Source: Gammaproteobacteria bacterium (GTDB lineage Bacteria; Pseudomonadota; Gammaproteobacteria; JAJDOJ01). Taken from it: a stretch of DNA of 14,818 nucleotides. Under the pieces are notes generated by a model. That model was not told the origin of the DNA, made no database searches, and worked only from the letters and a program-made list of their open reading frames with translations. Shown here one piece after another: positions 14,523 through 14,818 of the stretch. Each line of letters begins with the position of its first letter. Position 1 is the first letter of the stretch. The translations under genes and the position numbers were made by a program. Where the stretch lies: assembly GCA_027030565.1 (NCBI GenBank), contig JALVEU010000081.1, positions 1 to 14,818 on the forward strand, read 5' to 3'.

Positions 14523-14813
14523 TCAATCCTGGGGATGGAGGAAGAGCCCCTCATAGGGCGCTGTGGCGGGCTCCATGACGGCGAAATCCGCCGTTTCCAC
14601 GCTCGGAGTTGTGGTCTGTTCGTATGCGGTGGGGGCGTAGTCATCCGGCCCTTCGGTGATTTCCCAGGCACCCAGTTCCGTGCGCGCTGCATTGTGGCTG
14701 TGGGAGACGGCCGAATACTGGCCATTGACCAGCGTGTAGATGGTGGACGCACCGGCCGTTCCTGCCAGGCTCAGGGCTCCTGCTATGCTCAAGGTAATCC
14801 ATGTCTTGCCCAT
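14523..14813 (-). CDS. Small secreted protein of unknown function
   Basis: This is a 96-residue frame starting at the ATG at 14813. Residues 1-22 look like a signal peptide (GKT, then hydrophobic WITLSIAGALSLAGTAG, cleavage near AGA-ST). The mature part of about 74 residues is acidic and rich in Thr, Ala, Glu and Tyr (YTLVNGQYSAVSHSHNAART, DDYAPTAYEQTTTPSVETAD). It has no cysteine and no motif that I know. Only five bases are visible upstream, so the Shine-Dalgarno cannot be checked and a longer N-terminus beyond the window is not excluded. It lies on the same strand upstream of the NirN-like gene, but a hairpin and an FNR-type promoter separate them, so it is probably a different transcription unit. 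Confidence 0.7.
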   Translation of the reverse strand: MGKTWITLSIAGALSLAGTAGASTIYTLVNGQYSAVSHSHNAARTELGAWEITEGPDDYAPTAYEQTTTPSVETADFAVMEPATAPYEGLFLHPQD

Positions 14814-14818
14814 CGTTC

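Noticed and set aside
1..14818. CRISPR array, tRNA, rRNA, transposase or phage genes
   Set aside because: No regularly spaced repeats, cloverleaf-like sequences, IS ends or mobile-element proteins were found on either strand by reading.

Overview
This window looks like chromosomal DNA from a GC-rich (roughly two-thirds G+C by eye) gammaproteobacterium. The encoded families (MltD-type transglycosylase, EttA very close to the E. coli protein, SixA, a heme c/d1 protein with an FNR-type site) would suit a Chromatiales/Ectothiorhodospiraceae-like organism able to live with little oxygen. That placement is inferred from gene content only; there is no rRNA or other marker gene. No IS element, phage gene, CRISPR array, tRNA or rRNA was seen.

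Layout. 1-1430 (+): C-terminal part of a UvrA-family ATPase, cut by the left edge, resembling the unusually long UvrA paralogues. 1589-1879 (+): small secreted EF-hand protein whose leader carries a strong hairpin. 1913-2371 (-): uncharacterised lipoprotein. 2530-4701 (+): large LysM-bearing lytic transglycosylase of the MltD type. 4714-7104 (-): an acetolactate synthase large subunit followed 21 bp later by a SixA-type histidine phosphatase, probably one transcript. 7105-7415 is the divergent control region between that unit and the next. 7416-9219 (+): a cupin thiol-dioxygenase-like protein, then a soluble Cache/PDC-sensor protein. 9260-10626 (-): a short coiled-coil protein followed by a DUF455 ferritin-like protein. 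10867-12531 (+): EttA. 12582-14345 (-): a NirN-like heme c / heme d1 protein. 14523-14813 (-): a small secreted protein of unknown function at the right edge.

Most genes are single or paired housekeeping and cell-envelope functions, with many convergent and divergent junctions, and no large operon is present. The most informative regulatory signal is a perfect FNR/ANR-type palindrome (14410-14423) upstream of the NirN-like gene. A -10-like hexamer lies at the spacing expected of a class II FNR-activated promoter, which argues for induction under oxygen limitation. The NirN-like protein also has about 85 residues of unrecognised sequence between its signal peptide and its heme c domain, and no other nir gene is visible. 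The thiol-dioxygenase-like cupin next to a Cache-domain protein is the other candidate for redox or small-molecule sensing. I found no clearly novel multi-gene system.
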